A stretch of 59,375 nt of DNA. It comes from JAGMXM01 sp964458325 (GTDB lineage: Bacteria > Verrucomicrobiota > Verrucomicrobiia > Limisphaerales > UBA1319). The position numbers and the translations under genes were made by a program. The notes beneath the pieces are model-generated. The model searched no databases and was not told the DNA's origin. It saw nothing but the letters and a program-made list of their open reading frames with translations. This document shows, one piece after another, positions 7,164-15,856 of this stretch (positions are counted from its first letter, which is position 1; every line of letters begins with the position of its first letter). The stretch spans positions 1 through 59,375 of the forward strand of contig CAYWIM010000015.1 in NCBI GenBank assembly GCA_964458325.1. Direction: 5' to 3'.

Positions 7164-9395
7164 TTACCATTCCACCCGCAGCTCCCGGGGCTGGGCCTGG
7201 TTGGCGAACCGAAGCCAGAGGAGGCCGCGGGCGGGATCGGCTCGGAAAGGCGCCACGGGCTTCCCGTCGAGGCGGATCGATTGGGGTTGGGCGGGAAGCC
7301 GGATCAGCAAAATGGCCTCGGTATTCGCGATCCCCTCGATCGATGCGCGAAGGGTTCGGGAATCGACCGAGGGCGGGAACACCTTGCAGGCGGCAGCCAA
7401 GACCTGGGCATGCCCGCCCTTTGACCGGTCCAGATCCAAGAGGAACCATCGCGAACCGGGACGGACCGGGATCGAGGTTTGGAGCTCGAGCTCGGGATCG
7501 AACAGGTTGACGAACTGGCCGGAAAGGGCGCGCGGGGGCGCCTCGATCGACTCGTCCAAACCTGCGGCAATGACGTAAGGGCCTCGCCGCAGGATCAGGT
7601 GGTTGCTCTCGCGCCATGCGATGTTCGATCCTCGAGTGGCTTCCTCGAGAGCGGAGATGAGTGTTGCGTCGCCGCTTCCCTGGCGGGCCAAAGCGGAGGG
7701 GCTATCCGAACGAAAAAGCACTGCGCCACGGCCCACGGGATAGCGGCCAGGGGCGGTTTCGGCGCTCAGCCCGAGCAGCTCGAACAGATGATGGCGCGGG
7801 GTGGCCAGCTGGCGGCTCCCGGTGTTCCACCACTCGCGCACGCGGTGATAAGGATCGGCGTCATCGTCCCAGACCACGAGCACGCCGCCGGATCGGACCC
7901 AGGCGGCCAGGGGCGGATGAACATCCGGGCTTAAGGGCTTCATGCCCTCGTAGGTCAGCAGCAGGAGCCGTTGTCGGTCCAGGTAGCCGGGCAGAGCGGC
8001 GTTCTCGAGCTGGACAGGTTCGATGGGGATGCCTCGCTTCAACAGAGGGAGGGCCAGCCCGTAGAAATGGCTCAGATGCGGATCGCTGGGGGCCGGATCG
8101 CCCCGCTGGAACATCAGCGAATCGCTGATCAGGATTCCCACGCCGCCGAGCGCGCCGTCCCAGGCGAACTCGGGCTGGCGGAGGTCGTTGAGGGCGTGGA
8201 TAACCGTTTGGATTTCGGTGGCATAAGGAGCGGGGATCGGGATGCGCTGGGCGGTGTTGGCGGGAGCGGGATACTTACCAAAAAAGATGCGCTGGGGCCA
8301 CGGCATGACCTCGTAACGCCACACGTCAGGCTGCAGCAGCGAGGCCACCAGCGTCGATTCCCAGTTGCGCCGATAATCTTCCCAGTCATGGTTCGGATTG
8401 TCCTCGATGGGATCGTTGAGGAACCAAACGGTGCGGCCGGTCGACCGGACGAGGTTTTGCATGGCGCCGTATTCGAGGAAAGCGGTCTCGAAGGTGCGTT
8501 CCCGGAGCGATCCGCGATAGAGGTTCGGAGTGCGAGACGTGCCGGTCCAGACCTGGGCAATATACCCGTCGCAGCCATCGAGCCGGGCGAGGCTGGACTC
8601 GGGGCTGACGATTCGCCAGTGAGCGTAGTTGATCAGGCTATGAGTGGGGACATAGCAGCGGACGGTCCGGGAATGCTTCTTGTTGTGGTCCTGGATGGAA
8701 TCGAAGACTTGCTGGAGGGCGCGCCGATAGAGGTAGTACTTCAGCCTCGATGCCCGCCACTGGGCATCCACAGACCGATGCGGCGGGATCCACTCTTCGC
8801 CGTAGAACTTCTTCCACTCGCGCCGGAACCCCTCCGAGTAACCGCCGCGAACCCAGAACTCGGGCTCCTCGAGGTGGATCGCCTCGGCTTCGGCATCGAG
8901 GGCGCGCTGCACACCCACGCTCAGGAACCGGCCAAAGTTTTCGCCCGGGCACATGTAATACACATCACCGCCGTGGCTGATCTTCTTGCCTTCCCGATCG
9001 GTCTGGGCTTCGTCCTCGTGATTGACGCCGTCGAAACGCCCATACAGATAGTCCTGGTAATTACCCCAGGAGACGCCGGTCATCACGTGGATCCGATAGC
9101 CGCGATTGCGCCAGGATTCGATCCGGTCGGGCAGGCCGCGATCGATCCCGTAGACAATCGCGACATCGGACCGGAGGTTAACTCCATCGTCGTAAGCGCC
9201 CGCGGTCTGGAAGCAGGTCCGTTCCAGGATCTGGCCCGGATCCAGCGGTGTCGGGGGATCGGCGGCGGCGGTCAGAGATAGGCACAGGGATCCGAGCCAG
9301 ACGCAGCCGCCCAAGAAGCGGTGGGAGGATCGGGTGCCGGAGAAGGAGTTCGATGCCGCGCGCCTGCGGAGTGGAGCGGCCGGGGGGCTTTGCAT
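7164..9395 (-). CDS. Secreted TIM-barrel glycosidase-like protein with trimerisation-like domain
   Basis: From the ATG at 9395 this encodes 743 residues. An N-terminal signal with an Arg-rich n-region precedes the hydrophobic WLGSLCLSLTAAADPP. Residues 55 to about 400 look like a TIM barrel with an acidic cluster, HLEEPEFWVRGG (Glu176-Glu179), where a catalytic or ligand Glu is expected. Residues about 470-580 contain a GATase-like fold with LLLLTYEGMKPL and WVRSGGVLVVWDDD, similar to the middle domain of GH42 beta-galactosidases. The C-terminal part is beta-rich. I do not recognise a named family, so activity and substrate are unknown. The gene is transcribed alone, after the glycosidase at 9618. 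Confidence 0.7.
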   Translation of the reverse strand: MQSPPAAPLRRRAASNSFSGTRSSHRFLGGCVWLGSLCLSLTAAADPPTPLDPGQILERTCFQTAGAYDDGVNLRSDVAIVYGIDRGLPDRIESWRNRGYRIHVMTGVSWGNYQDYLYGRFDGVNHEDEAQTDREGKKISHGGDVYYMCPGENFGRFLSVGVQRALDAEAEAIHLEEPEFWVRGGYSEGFRREWKKFYGEEWIPPHRSVDAQWRASRLKYYLYRRALQQVFDSIQDHNKKHSRTVRCYVPTHSLINYAHWRIVSPESSLARLDGCDGYIAQVWTGTSRTPNLYRGSLRERTFETAFLEYGAMQNLVRSTGRTVWFLNDPIEDNPNHDWEDYRRNWESTLVASLLQPDVWRYEVMPWPQRIFFGKYPAPANTAQRIPIPAPYATEIQTVIHALNDLRQPEFAWDGALGGVGILISDSLMFQRGDPAPSDPHLSHFYGLALPLLKRGIPIEPVQLENAALPGYLDRQRLLLLTYEGMKPLSPDVHPPLAAWVRSGGVLVVWDDDADPYHRVREWWNTGSRQLATPRHHLFELLGLSAETAPGRYPVGRGAVLFRSDSPSALARQGSGDATLISALEEATRGSNIAWRESNHLILRRGPYVIAAGLDESIEAPPRALSGQFVNLFDPELELQTSIPVRPGSRWFLLDLDRSKGGHAQVLAAACKVFPPSVDSRTLRASIEGIANTEAILLIRLPAQPQSIRLDGKPVAPFRADPARGLLWLRFANQAQPRELRVEW

Positions 9396-9496
9396 GGGAC
9401 CAGTGTGCGAGAAGGAATGGAAGCGGGTCAAGGCGATTGCGGATGCGCGCGCCAACCGGGCGCAAAACAAAATTCTTCAGCGCAAGATGCAAGCCC

Positions 9497-9590
9497 TCTC
9501 TCCCCCGTTGGTTCCCAATGGCGGAGAGAAAGGACTCCAGACGGCCACCGGACCCAATTCCCTCCCCCCGCGAGGCACGATTGAGGGGGT
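9497..9590. repeat. Palindromic CTCTCCC-type element between two glycosidase genes
   Basis: A 7-bp inverted repeat (TCTCTCC at 9497-9503, GGAGAGA at 9523-9529) is followed by a C-run and a G-run (about 9563-9589) able to form a second hairpin. It lies downstream of the minus-strand gene ending at 9618, so it may serve as its terminator. It resembles the elements at 4133 and 22799. Confidence 0.4.
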
Positions 9591-9617
9591 GGCATAGGGA
9601 GGGTCTGTCCACAGACC

Positions 9618-11837
9618 CTATTCGCCGAAGAGGCTTCGGCCCGGGCGTGAGGCGGCAGGGGCTGGGACGCTGCCCGGTTTCCACTGGCGCGCGATCTCGA
9701 TGTCGGCGGCAGCTTTGTCGGCAAGCCGGGGGATGTCGACCCAGCCGACACGGTTGTAGAGGATGGGCTGGCGATATTGCCGGGCGTAGACAGCGGCATA
9801 GGCGCGCCAATGATCCAATGCAGCTTCGAGGTGGCGAATGGCATCCCGCTGATGCCCGGCTTGGGCCGTGGAATCGTAGAGAGCGAGGGCGCAGGCGGCA
9901 TCGATCTTGGCGGCATAATACCGTCCGAGCTGCGCAAAGGCCTCGAGATCGCCCAGGGTCAGCCGCAGCTCGCGGCTGGATCCCTGGCGGGGGCGCAGTG
10001 CGGCGACTCCATCGAGCGCCTCGTCCGCGTATCGACGCAGGTTCTCGGCGACTCGAGGCGGAGTGATCCCATCCGGCATGGCATTCTCGAGCACGCCTTG
10101 GCGCCATTGGCGGATGTTGAGGTTCTTTTCGCCGGGCATGCACTCGCCTTGGACGAAGTGGCGGACGGTGTAAAACCCCTGGTGCCGGGGGCTGCTGAGG
10201 CAGGCCTCGGGCAGCCATCGCAAGTCGATGTTGCCCCAGAAAAAGCGGGTGGTTTCGGGGATGATTCGCGAAGCGGCGCTCCAGGCGGCCAGGAGCCTTT
10301 CCGGAGGCGCCTCGGGAAACCGCCGGGCAAGCGTTCGGACAAAGATCGAGTCGGGCAGTCCGGGATCGTAGGTGAGCCGGCCCCAGAGCATGAAGCTGAA
10401 CCACTGTTTTTGCATCACGAGCTGGCGGGGTGTTTCGGGCTCGAGATCCATCGACTCCCGACCCCAACAATAACCGTCGGGCCCCATGTAGAATCCCGCG
10501 CACTGATCCGGCCCGGGCATGGACCGGACGAAAGCGCGCGCGAAGGCGGGATCCCCCCAGCGGAAGCTGTAGATGTCGTCGTTGCGGACGGTGAGCCAGG
10601 TCCGGCGATCGGGCGGGAGCACTTCGAGCAGGGGTCGGATGAATTGCGGCGCGGTCGAGGCATACATGTGAGCCACAGCGTATTTGTAGCTGAAATCGAG
10701 CGGCCCGGGATACTGCCTGAACTCGGTCAGGATTTCGTCCAGCCCGGTCATGTGGAACCGATGGATGAGGCGGAACGATCGATCGGGCTGTTGATCGAGC
10801 GCGTCGCGGACGCCCTCGCCATAGGTCTTCCAGAGCCATTTTTCCCGGCTGAACTCGTCGGTGCGTTTTTCCATGCGCTCGCCCGCGGTGATGCCGATGC
10901 CGGCCAGGAGGGGGTAGGTGAGGACCAGCTCGCGCACGCTGGCCCGGAAATAGGCGATCGTGGCCGGATTCGACTGCGAGCCGGTGATGCCGTGTTTGCC
11001 TTCCGCGCCGAACACAAACATATTCCACGTGAACCAGTACACCTCGATGCCTCGATCGCGAGCATGCTCGAGCACGGTGCGCCAAAACGCGATCTTCTCC
11101 TCGATCGTCATTTTTCGGACCACCTCGACGTCGCGCAGATGCTCCGGCCGGAACATGTCGGCGCCGCTGTGGGCATAATGCTCGTCGAAGGGCACTCGCG
11201 TCCGGAGCACGTCGCTCAGGGCGACTTCGGGAAACTCGGGCACCTTCACCAGCGAGGGGAAAGGATGCAGATTCCAGAGCGTGAGGACGTTGAACCGGCA
11301 GCGGGCCATTTCATCGAGGAGCTCGCGCCAGAACTCCAGGCTCCAGACCTCGGGGATATTCGCCTGGAAGGCGTCGGCGGCATCCGAGTAGCTGGGGGTG
11401 CGCAGGTCCAGGGGGATGTTGAACTTGAGCCCGCGGCGGGCGATGAATGGCTGGCGCCGACCTTCCGCCAGCCCGTCGAGCGTTCCCAGCTGGATGGCCT
11501 CCGCCACATCCAGGCCTCCATACATCGCTCCAGCCGCATCGGCGCCGCGGACCCGGATCTCACCCTGGCCGCGCTCGATCGAATAGCTCTGGGTTGCGCC
11601 GTCGCCGGCAATCTCGAGAGTGATCCGGGGAAAGGTGTGGCTCGAAGCGGAGGCGGCGGCGCGCTGGATTTCGGCGGCTGCAAACCGCAGCGCCGGATTG
11701 TCCACCGGCCGCGAGAAGACCGCCGCGTTCGTGGAAGACGGGGCAGCGGCTCGAGACGGCGGCGCTCCACCCGATGTCAACGCAAGCAGGATGGCCGCTG
11801 CGAGAGCGGTGGCCACGGAATTCATTGGTTTTTTCAT
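9618..11837 (-). CDS. Secreted glycosidase with GH20/GH67-type N-terminal domain
   Basis: This 739-residue exported protein has a signal peptide at about 1-30 (ATALAAAILLALTSGGAPPSRA). The next 100 residues look like the zincin-like N-terminal domain found before GH20 and GH67 catalytic domains, ending in the typical AMYGGLDVAEAIQLG. A TIM-barrel follows, starting RGLKFNIPLDLRTPSYSD, with DEMARCRFNVLTLWNLHPFPSL. The C-terminal 200 residues are helical. An alpha-glucuronidase or related exo-glycosidase would fit an operon with L-arabinose isomerase (arabinoxylan or pectin use), but that is inference. The start lies 6 bp after the araA stop. Confidence 0.72.
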   Translation of the reverse strand: MKKPMNSVATALAAAILLALTSGGAPPSRAAAPSSTNAAVFSRPVDNPALRFAAAEIQRAAASASSHTFPRITLEIAGDGATQSYSIERGQGEIRVRGADAAGAMYGGLDVAEAIQLGTLDGLAEGRRQPFIARRGLKFNIPLDLRTPSYSDAADAFQANIPEVWSLEFWRELLDEMARCRFNVLTLWNLHPFPSLVKVPEFPEVALSDVLRTRVPFDEHYAHSGADMFRPEHLRDVEVVRKMTIEEKIAFWRTVLEHARDRGIEVYWFTWNMFVFGAEGKHGITGSQSNPATIAYFRASVRELVLTYPLLAGIGITAGERMEKRTDEFSREKWLWKTYGEGVRDALDQQPDRSFRLIHRFHMTGLDEILTEFRQYPGPLDFSYKYAVAHMYASTAPQFIRPLLEVLPPDRRTWLTVRNDDIYSFRWGDPAFARAFVRSMPGPDQCAGFYMGPDGYCWGRESMDLEPETPRQLVMQKQWFSFMLWGRLTYDPGLPDSIFVRTLARRFPEAPPERLLAAWSAASRIIPETTRFFWGNIDLRWLPEACLSSPRHQGFYTVRHFVQGECMPGEKNLNIRQWRQGVLENAMPDGITPPRVAENLRRYADEALDGVAALRPRQGSSRELRLTLGDLEAFAQLGRYYAAKIDAACALALYDSTAQAGHQRDAIRHLEAALDHWRAYAAVYARQYRQPILYNRVGWVDIPRLADKAAADIEIARQWKPGSVPAPAASRPGRSLFGE

Positions 11838-11843
11838 GGACGA

Positions 11844-13352
11844 TTATATGGCGCCGCGGCATTGGCGATAATAGGCCTCGTTCCAGTGGAGTTCCTGCCG
11901 GAATGGGCGGACTCGGGTGTTGTCGTCGATCACCACGATCTCGATCCGAGCCATGGAGGCGAAGTCCTCGAGCATCTCGGTGGTGACGGCCTGGCTGAAG
12001 CTGGTGTGGTGGGCGCCGCCGGCGTAGATCCAGGCGGTGGCGGCAACAGGCAGGTCCGGCTTCGGCGTCCAGACGGCGCGAGCGACGGGCAGTTTGGGCA
12101 GCGGCCGGTCCGACGCAGTCACCTCGACCTCGTTGACCAACAGCCGGAACCGGTGTCCCAGGTCGATCATCGAAGCGTTGAGCGCCGGTCCGGGCGCCGC
12201 CTCGAACACGAGCCGCGCCGGGTCAGCCTTGCCGCCGATGCCGAGCGGATGCACCTCGAGGGACGGCTTGCCCCGCGCGATGGTCGGACAGACTTCGAGC
12301 ATGTGCGCCCCGAGCACCTTCATGCCCTTCGGCTGCAGGTGATAGGTGTAATCCTCCATGAAAGACGTGCCGCCAGGCAAGCCGGCGGCCATCACTTTCA
12401 TGGCCCGCACCAGGGCAGCCGTCTTCCAGTCGCCTTCGGCGCCAAAGCCATATCCATCGGCCATGAGACGCTGCACGGACAATCCCGGCAGCTGGACCAG
12501 CTCGTGCAAATCCTCGAACGTGGTCGTGAATCCTTTGAATCCACCGTCCGCGAGGAACGAGCGAAGACCGACTTCGATCCGAGCCGCCTCGCGGAGGCAG
12601 TCGCGCCGCGCGCCATTGGGGCGGAGGGCGGGCGCCAGGCGGCAGGAGGCATCGTATTGGGCCAGCTGCGCGTCGATCTCCGAGCCGGCCACCTGGCGCA
12701 CGCGATCGACCAGGTCGCCCACGCCGTAGCCGTTGACCGAGTAGCCCAACTGGATCTGGGCGGCGACCTTGTCGCCTTCGGTGACCGCCACCTCGCGCAT
12801 GTTGTCGCCGAACCGGCAGAACTTCGCGCCCTGCCAATCGTGCCAGGCAGCGGCCGCCCGGCACCATGCGCCGATCTGGTCCTGAACGGCCTTTTCCCGC
12901 CAGAACCCGACGACGACCTTCCGCTCGATGCCCATCCGCGTCTGGATGAAGCCGTGCTCGCGGTCGCCGTGGGCGGCCTGGTTCAGGTTCATGAAATCCA
13001 TGTCGATCGTCGCCCATGGGATGTCGCGGTTGTGCTGGGTGTGGAGGTGGAGCAGCGGCCGGCACAGGAGCCGGAGCCCATGGATCCACATCTTCGATGG
13101 CGAGAAGGTATGGCACCAGGTGATCAGCCCGATGCACTGGCTGGCAGCGTTCGCCTGCTGGCAGAGCGCCGTCACTTCATCGGGCGTCTTGACCACCGGC
13201 TGGAACACGACCTTCACCGGGACCGAGGGCGCAGCATCGAGCGCACCCGCGATTTGCCTCGAGTGCGCCGCCACCTGATCGAGCACGGCAGGCCCATAGA
13301 GGTGCTGGCTGCCAGTGACAAACCATACTTCAAACGATTTCAGATCGATCAT
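11844..13352 (-). CDS. araA: L-arabinose isomerase
   Basis: This enzyme converts L-arabinose to L-ribulose. Starting at the ATG at 13352, the N-terminus MIDLKSFEVWFVTGSQHLYGP aligns without gaps to E. coli AraA. The catalytic glutamates then fall at Glu306 (GAEGDWKTAAL) and Glu333 (SFMEDYTYHL), as in E. coli. The HTFSPSKMWI and LLHLHTQHNRDIPW segments are also diagnostic. A start 12 bp earlier (13364) is possible. The protein is 502 residues, normal for the family. No araB or araD is in this window, so the rest of the pathway must lie elsewhere. It is co-oriented with the Gfo/Idh gene 25 bp upstream and the glycosidase downstream. Confidence 0.97.
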   Translation of the reverse strand: MIDLKSFEVWFVTGSQHLYGPAVLDQVAAHSRQIAGALDAAPSVPVKVVFQPVVKTPDEVTALCQQANAASQCIGLITWCHTFSPSKMWIHGLRLLCRPLLHLHTQHNRDIPWATIDMDFMNLNQAAHGDREHGFIQTRMGIERKVVVGFWREKAVQDQIGAWCRAAAAWHDWQGAKFCRFGDNMREVAVTEGDKVAAQIQLGYSVNGYGVGDLVDRVRQVAGSEIDAQLAQYDASCRLAPALRPNGARRDCLREAARIEVGLRSFLADGGFKGFTTTFEDLHELVQLPGLSVQRLMADGYGFGAEGDWKTAALVRAMKVMAAGLPGGTSFMEDYTYHLQPKGMKVLGAHMLEVCPTIARGKPSLEVHPLGIGGKADPARLVFEAAPGPALNASMIDLGHRFRLLVNEVEVTASDRPLPKLPVARAVWTPKPDLPVAATAWIYAGGAHHTSFSQAVTTEMLEDFASMARIEIVVIDDNTRVRPFRQELHWNEAYYRQCRGAI

Positions 13353-13389
13353 ATTGGGCTGCATTCGGGTTGAGGGTTGAGGGGCAGGA

Positions 13390-14445
13390 TCATGAGACCG
13401 GAGAATCGATGGGAACGACGCGGCGGGTTCGGGCCGAGTCGTAGCAGGCGGCGAGCACTCGCTGGCTTTGCAGGCCGAGCCGCCCGTTGTTCGAGGGCTC
13501 GCGATTCTCGAGGATGGCCTGGCTGAACTCCTCGATCTCGGCGCGATACGGATTGATTGGCGGGGGATCGATGGCGATGCCCGCCGCCGATGGCCGGGTC
13601 TGGAGGGCGTCGTAGCCGCTGGATGGATCCTCGATGTGCGCGATCATCTCGCCGCGGGCGCTTTGGCCGATGGTGCCGCGCGCCAGAATCCCGCCCCGCG
13701 ATCCATACAGCTCGAGCCGATTCTGGCTGGCCTCGTCCGGCAGGCAGAAGAAGGCATCCACCACGCCCAGGGCGCCGCTGGCGAACTCGACCGTCGCCAC
13801 GGCGCTGTCTTCGGACGGATAATCGTGAACGGTGCGCCGGGCCATACAGCTCACGGCCTGGATGGGGCCAAAGAACATCTCGAGAAGATCCAGGCAATGG
13901 CCGCCCATGTCCATCAGCGAGCCGCCTCCGCCGGAGGCCGGGTCCTGCCGCCAGGCGCCAGGCAGGGGTGGATACCAGCAGGACAGCTGCGCCCGCGCAA
14001 ACACGGGCCGGCCGAGCCGGCCCTCCCGGATCAGCTCGAGCGCCGCCTGGTGCTGGGCCAGGAACCGCATCATGAACGCCGTGCCAAGCCGGATCCCGGC
14101 CCTCTGGCATGCGGCGGCCATGGCCTCGGCATCGAGGACGGAGAGACCGAGCGGTTTCTCGCAGAGGACATGTTTGCCCGAGGCGGCGCAGGCCAGCGCC
14201 TGCTCGCGATGTCCGGCCGGCGGAGTGGCCAGATACACCGCATCGATATCGGACTCGAGCAGCTCATCGAGCGATGCGGCAGCCTTCACGCCGAACTGGC
14301 GGGCCACGCCCGTGTTGACGGAGGGCTGCGCATCGGCGACGGCGACCAGGACGGCATTGGATGCCGGCAGGATCCCTTCGGGGATCGTGCGGCGCCGGGC
14401 AATGCCCCCCGATCCGAGGACGCCCCATTGGATCTTCCTGGACAT
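13390..14445 (-). CDS. Cytoplasmic Gfo/Idh/MocA family oxidoreductase
   Basis: A 351-residue protein with no signal peptide. It has the Rossmann motif WGVLGSGGIARRRTIPEG, the family signature KHVLCEKPLGLSVLDAEAM, and the substrate-domain SLMDMGGHCLDLLEMFFG with its conserved GxHxxD. It probably oxidises or reduces a sugar or sugar derivative with NAD(P). It lies between an aminotransferase and L-arabinose isomerase with gaps of about 25 bp on both sides, so a role in pentose or amino-sugar conversion is likely but not proven. It lacks the Tat signal of the paralogue at 5714. Confidence 0.92.
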   Translation of the reverse strand: MSRKIQWGVLGSGGIARRRTIPEGILPASNAVLVAVADAQPSVNTGVARQFGVKAAASLDELLESDIDAVYLATPPAGHREQALACAASGKHVLCEKPLGLSVLDAEAMAAACQRAGIRLGTAFMMRFLAQHQAALELIREGRLGRPVFARAQLSCWYPPLPGAWRQDPASGGGGSLMDMGGHCLDLLEMFFGPIQAVSCMARRTVHDYPSEDSAVATVEFASGALGVVDAFFCLPDEASQNRLELYGSRGGILARGTIGQSARGEMIAHIEDPSSGYDALQTRPSAAGIAIDPPPINPYRAEIEEFSQAILENREPSNNGRLGLQSQRVLAACYDSARTRRVVPIDSPVS

Positions 14446-14470
14446 AAATGGCTCTGCAGGATCGAGGATT

Positions 14471-15748
14471 CTAGGCCGCGAACGCGCGGATGACCTTCTT
14501 GAGAGCCTGGCCGACCTGCTCGCAATGGTGCGGCTCGAAGGTGGGGAACGCGAAGCAGGTGAAGGTGTGGGACTGATGCCACAGGGCGTTGGGAACGTGG
14601 ACCTGGGTGTAATCGACGCTGGCCGGGCTGGCGTATTCCTTAGACGTGAACGGGAAGCCGGACCGCCCGAAGGCGCGGTGCTCGAGGAAGGCTCGCTCGG
14701 TGTGGCACTGGGGCCAGAAGACCTTCCAGCAGGGCGCCCCTTCAGCCTCCGCCGCCTTCACAAACTCGTCGATCGAGCAGCGCATCTGGTCCAGATCGAG
14801 CGAGAAGGCCATGACATACCATCCATTGCGCCGGTCCGGGGTGTCCACCGGCCGGTATTTCAACAGCGGCTCGTCCCGCAGCGCATCGAGGATGATGCCC
14901 GCGTTCCGGCGCCGCCGCGGCATGTTCCAGGTGTCGATTCGCTCGAGCTCGGCCAGGCCGATGGCGGATTGCATCTCGGTCATCCGGTAATTCCAGCCGA
15001 CGCAGTGATGGATGTAAGAGAGCCGCTGCTCCATCTCGAGGAGGTTGAGGCGGTCCTGGACGTCGTAGCCATGGTCCCGGAAGCTGCGGGCCGCCCAGGC
15101 CAGATCCTCGTTGTCCGTGGTGACCATGCCGCCTTCGCCGCCGGTGGTGAACGTCTTGTTCTGGCAGAAACTGCAGGCGGCGATGTCGCCCAGCGTGCCG
15201 GTCTTCCGGCCCTTGTAGACACCGCCAAACGCCTCCGCGTTATCCTCGATCACGAACAGCTTGTGTTTCCGCGCGAATGCCCGGACGCGGTCCATGTCGC
15301 ACACGTTGCCATACAGGTGGACCGGCATGACAGCCCGGGTCCGCTCGTTGACAAGCGCCTCCGCCGACTCGACGCTCAGGCAGTGGTCGTCCAGGTTCAC
15401 ATCCGCGAACCGGGGGATCGCCCCGGCCTGCACGATCGAGAAGCTGCTCGCGATGAAGGTGTAGCTGGGCACAATCACCTCGTCGCCCGGTCCGATCCCC
15501 AAAACGGTCAGGCCCACGTGAAGCGCGGCGGTCCCGGTCGCAACGCTGACGCCGAACCGGCTCCCTTGCCACTGGGCGAATCTCTTTTCGAATTCCATGC
15601 CCTGGCGGCCGGTCCAGTAATTGACCTTGCCCGAGCGGAGCACCGCTTCGACGGCCCGGATTGCCTGCTCGTCGAAGCAGGGCCAGGGCGGCAGCTTGTC
15701 GCGGACGGCCCGCGGGCCGCCGTGGATGGCGAGGGTTTCCGTGCTCAT
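14471..15748 (-). CDS. DegT/DnrJ/EryC1/StrS-type aminotransferase
   Basis: A PLP-dependent aminotransferase of 425 residues (ATG at 15748; an in-frame TTG lies 6 bp upstream). The pattern is GTAALHVGLTVLGIGPGDEVIVPSYTF at about 72-98, the PLP-pocket VIEDNAEAFGG at about 166-176, and the Schiff-base lysine in SFCQNKTFTTGGEGG, about Lys198. Family members transfer amino groups from glutamate or glutamine to keto-sugars, or make AHBA-like precursors. It is the first gene of the run leading to Gfo/Idh and araA, and divergent from the peptidase gene at 15857. Its sugar substrate is unknown. Confidence 0.93.
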   Translation of the reverse strand: MSTETLAIHGGPRAVRDKLPPWPCFDEQAIRAVEAVLRSGKVNYWTGRQGMEFEKRFAQWQGSRFGVSVATGTAALHVGLTVLGIGPGDEVIVPSYTFIASSFSIVQAGAIPRFADVNLDDHCLSVESAEALVNERTRAVMPVHLYGNVCDMDRVRAFARKHKLFVIEDNAEAFGGVYKGRKTGTLGDIAACSFCQNKTFTTGGEGGMVTTDNEDLAWAARSFRDHGYDVQDRLNLLEMEQRLSYIHHCVGWNYRMTEMQSAIGLAELERIDTWNMPRRRRNAGIILDALRDEPLLKYRPVDTPDRRNGWYVMAFSLDLDQMRCSIDEFVKAAEAEGAPCWKVFWPQCHTERAFLEHRAFGRSGFPFTSKEYASPASVDYTQVHVPNALWHQSHTFTCFAFPTFEPHHCEQVGQALKKVIRAFAA

Positions 15749-15856
15749 ATTCAATAGCCGGCTTTTTCTGGACCCATGTTACACCGTTCCGGTTTTCTTT
15801 CGACGTTTTTTTTCCGGCTCGTCAAGGATCCGCACCCCGTGAGAGTGTGAGACCAT

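Noticed and set aside
9777..13373. 1198-codon open frame on the plus strand
   Set aside because: It is antisense to a recognisable glycosidase and L-arabinose isomerase on the minus strand. GC-rich codon bias produces long mirror frames. No family similarity was seen.
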